From NCBI GenBank assembly GCA_001970955.1, contig MPUH01000486.1, forward strand, positions 1 to 51,006: a stretch of DNA of 51,006 nt, given 5' to 3'. Each line of letters begins with the position of its first letter. Positions within the stretch are counted from its first letter, which is position 1. Below the pieces are notes generated by a model, which saw nothing but the letters and a program-made list of their open reading frames with translations, was not told the DNA's origin and did not search any database. Positions 50,557-51,006 of the stretch are shown piece by piece. Source of the stretch: Stentor coeruleus (taxonomy: Eukaryota; Ciliophora; Heterotrichea; Heterotrichida; Stentoridae). The position numbers and the translations under genes were made by a program.

Positions 50557-51006
50557 ATTATAAAACTAAGTAAGTTTATTTATTTGCATTCATTTTTATT
50601 CTTTATGAAGTTTCAATATACTTTTAATAAACTTTATTGCTATTTATATAATTTTGAATTTAACTATGGTTTTTCTTAGAAAAAAAGGTTGTTATAAATT
50701 TAAAATGCTTACAAAAGCATGGTTTTAGTTTTGATTTATGTAGTTTATCATAATACTTAATAAAATTTGAACTGTTTGAAGTTAAGTCATTGCGCAATAA
50801 GTTTTTCATAAGTCTTAAATCCTACTATATAAAATANCTTAATAAAATTTGAACTGTTTGAAGTTAAGTCATTGCGCAATAAGTTTTTCATAAGTCTTTA
50901 TATATAATTTTAAAAGATTTTAGCAATTGAAGTACAAAGAAAAAAATCCTACTATATAAAATACCCTAACTCAATATACAAAAACCTCATAATCAATCCT
51001 CTAATA
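50557..51006. other. intergenic tail with imperfect contig join
   Basis: This is the 3' region of the GPCR gene and contains the N at 50837 with repeated flanks. No further gene was recognised before the window ends. Confidence 0.5.
50756..50964. repeat. direct repeat around single N with a ~45-bp indel between copies
   Basis: The ~61-bp stretch starting at 50756 recurs from 50838. The left copy then continues directly into AAATCCTACTATATAAAATA before the N. In the right copy the same 20 bases appear only after ~45 extra bases (~50899-50943). The join therefore brings together two versions that differ by a ~45-bp insertion/deletion. Confidence 0.8.

Noticed and set aside
50899..50943. Extra ~45 bp as a classic TA-bounded internal eliminated sequence
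   Set aside because: No matching TA repeat at both ends can be placed; an allelic indel or contig-end artefact explains it equally well.
1..51006. tRNA, rRNA, CRISPR, transposase or prophage features
   Set aside because: None was recognised by eye in the intergenic regions; CRISPR and phage features would not be expected in this eukaryotic DNA. A dedicated tRNA search was not possible.

Overview
The window looks like macronuclear DNA of a ciliate, most likely a heterotrich close to Stentor. It is AT-rich and gene-dense, and all three stop codons (TAA, TAG, TGA) end genes, so the nuclear code looks standard. Split genes are rejoined by GT...AG introns of only 15 or 16 nt: 15587-15601, 20477-20491, 44947-44961 and 49849-49864. 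That combination is the known signature of Stentor. The gene set fits a large ciliated cell: kinesins, a CDPK, GSK3, a cyclic-nucleotide-type K+ channel, a ferlin, giant Cys-rich membrane proteins and a PAS-containing TmcB-like membrane protein.

Layout. 392-5527 (-): TmcB/TmcC-like multi-pass protein with a PAS domain and a long acidic linker. 5528-7873: no intact gene, only scraps of possible decayed coding. 7874-12459 (-): kinesin-8 (KIF19/KIF18-like) directly behind kinesin-1. 12880-13592 (+): a decayed casein kinase 1 pseudogene, clearly recognisable only by translating across frames. 13841-16194: three hypothetical genes. 17099-19411: two convergent genes that look like diverged paralogues of an unnamed family. 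19618-21083 (-): a calcium-dependent protein kinase with three separate lesions. 21514-24430 (-): K+ channel with a cyclic-nucleotide-binding-type domain, then GSK3. 25397-35362 (+): a roughly 3,280-residue secreted/membrane modular protein with nine lectin-like modules, Cys-rich modules and a multi-TM C terminus. 35363-37865: no intact gene, traces of decayed coding. 37866-41608 (+): GBP-like coiled-coil GTPase and a coiled-coil/zinc protein. 41856-42698 (-): U1-70K. 42769-46893 (+): ferlin, two exons. 46980-47774 (-): Cys-rich unknown. 48649-49671 (-): proteasome subunit Rpn9. 49683-50556 (+): cAMP-receptor-like 7TM receptor whose ATG lies 11 nt from the Rpn9 ATG.

Assembly caution. Eight single-N joins (10361, 14855, 17603, 24758, 26442, 36162, 40690, 50837) are flanked by direct copies of the same sequence, as expected when overlapping contig ends were placed side by side and not merged. 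Four fall in genes. Three of these insert in-frame false duplications of 26, 16 and 43 codons; the fourth (17603) breaks one gene into two reading frames.

The genes are mostly independent housekeeping, cytoskeletal, signalling and membrane genes with short spacers; nothing suggests an operon or a mobile island. The most interesting items are the two decaying kinase genes, the giant lectin/Cys modular receptor with a recently duplicated module, the inverted paralogue pair, the near-abutting divergent start codons at Rpn9/GPCR, and the tiny introns, which are easily missed because 15 nt preserves the reading frame.
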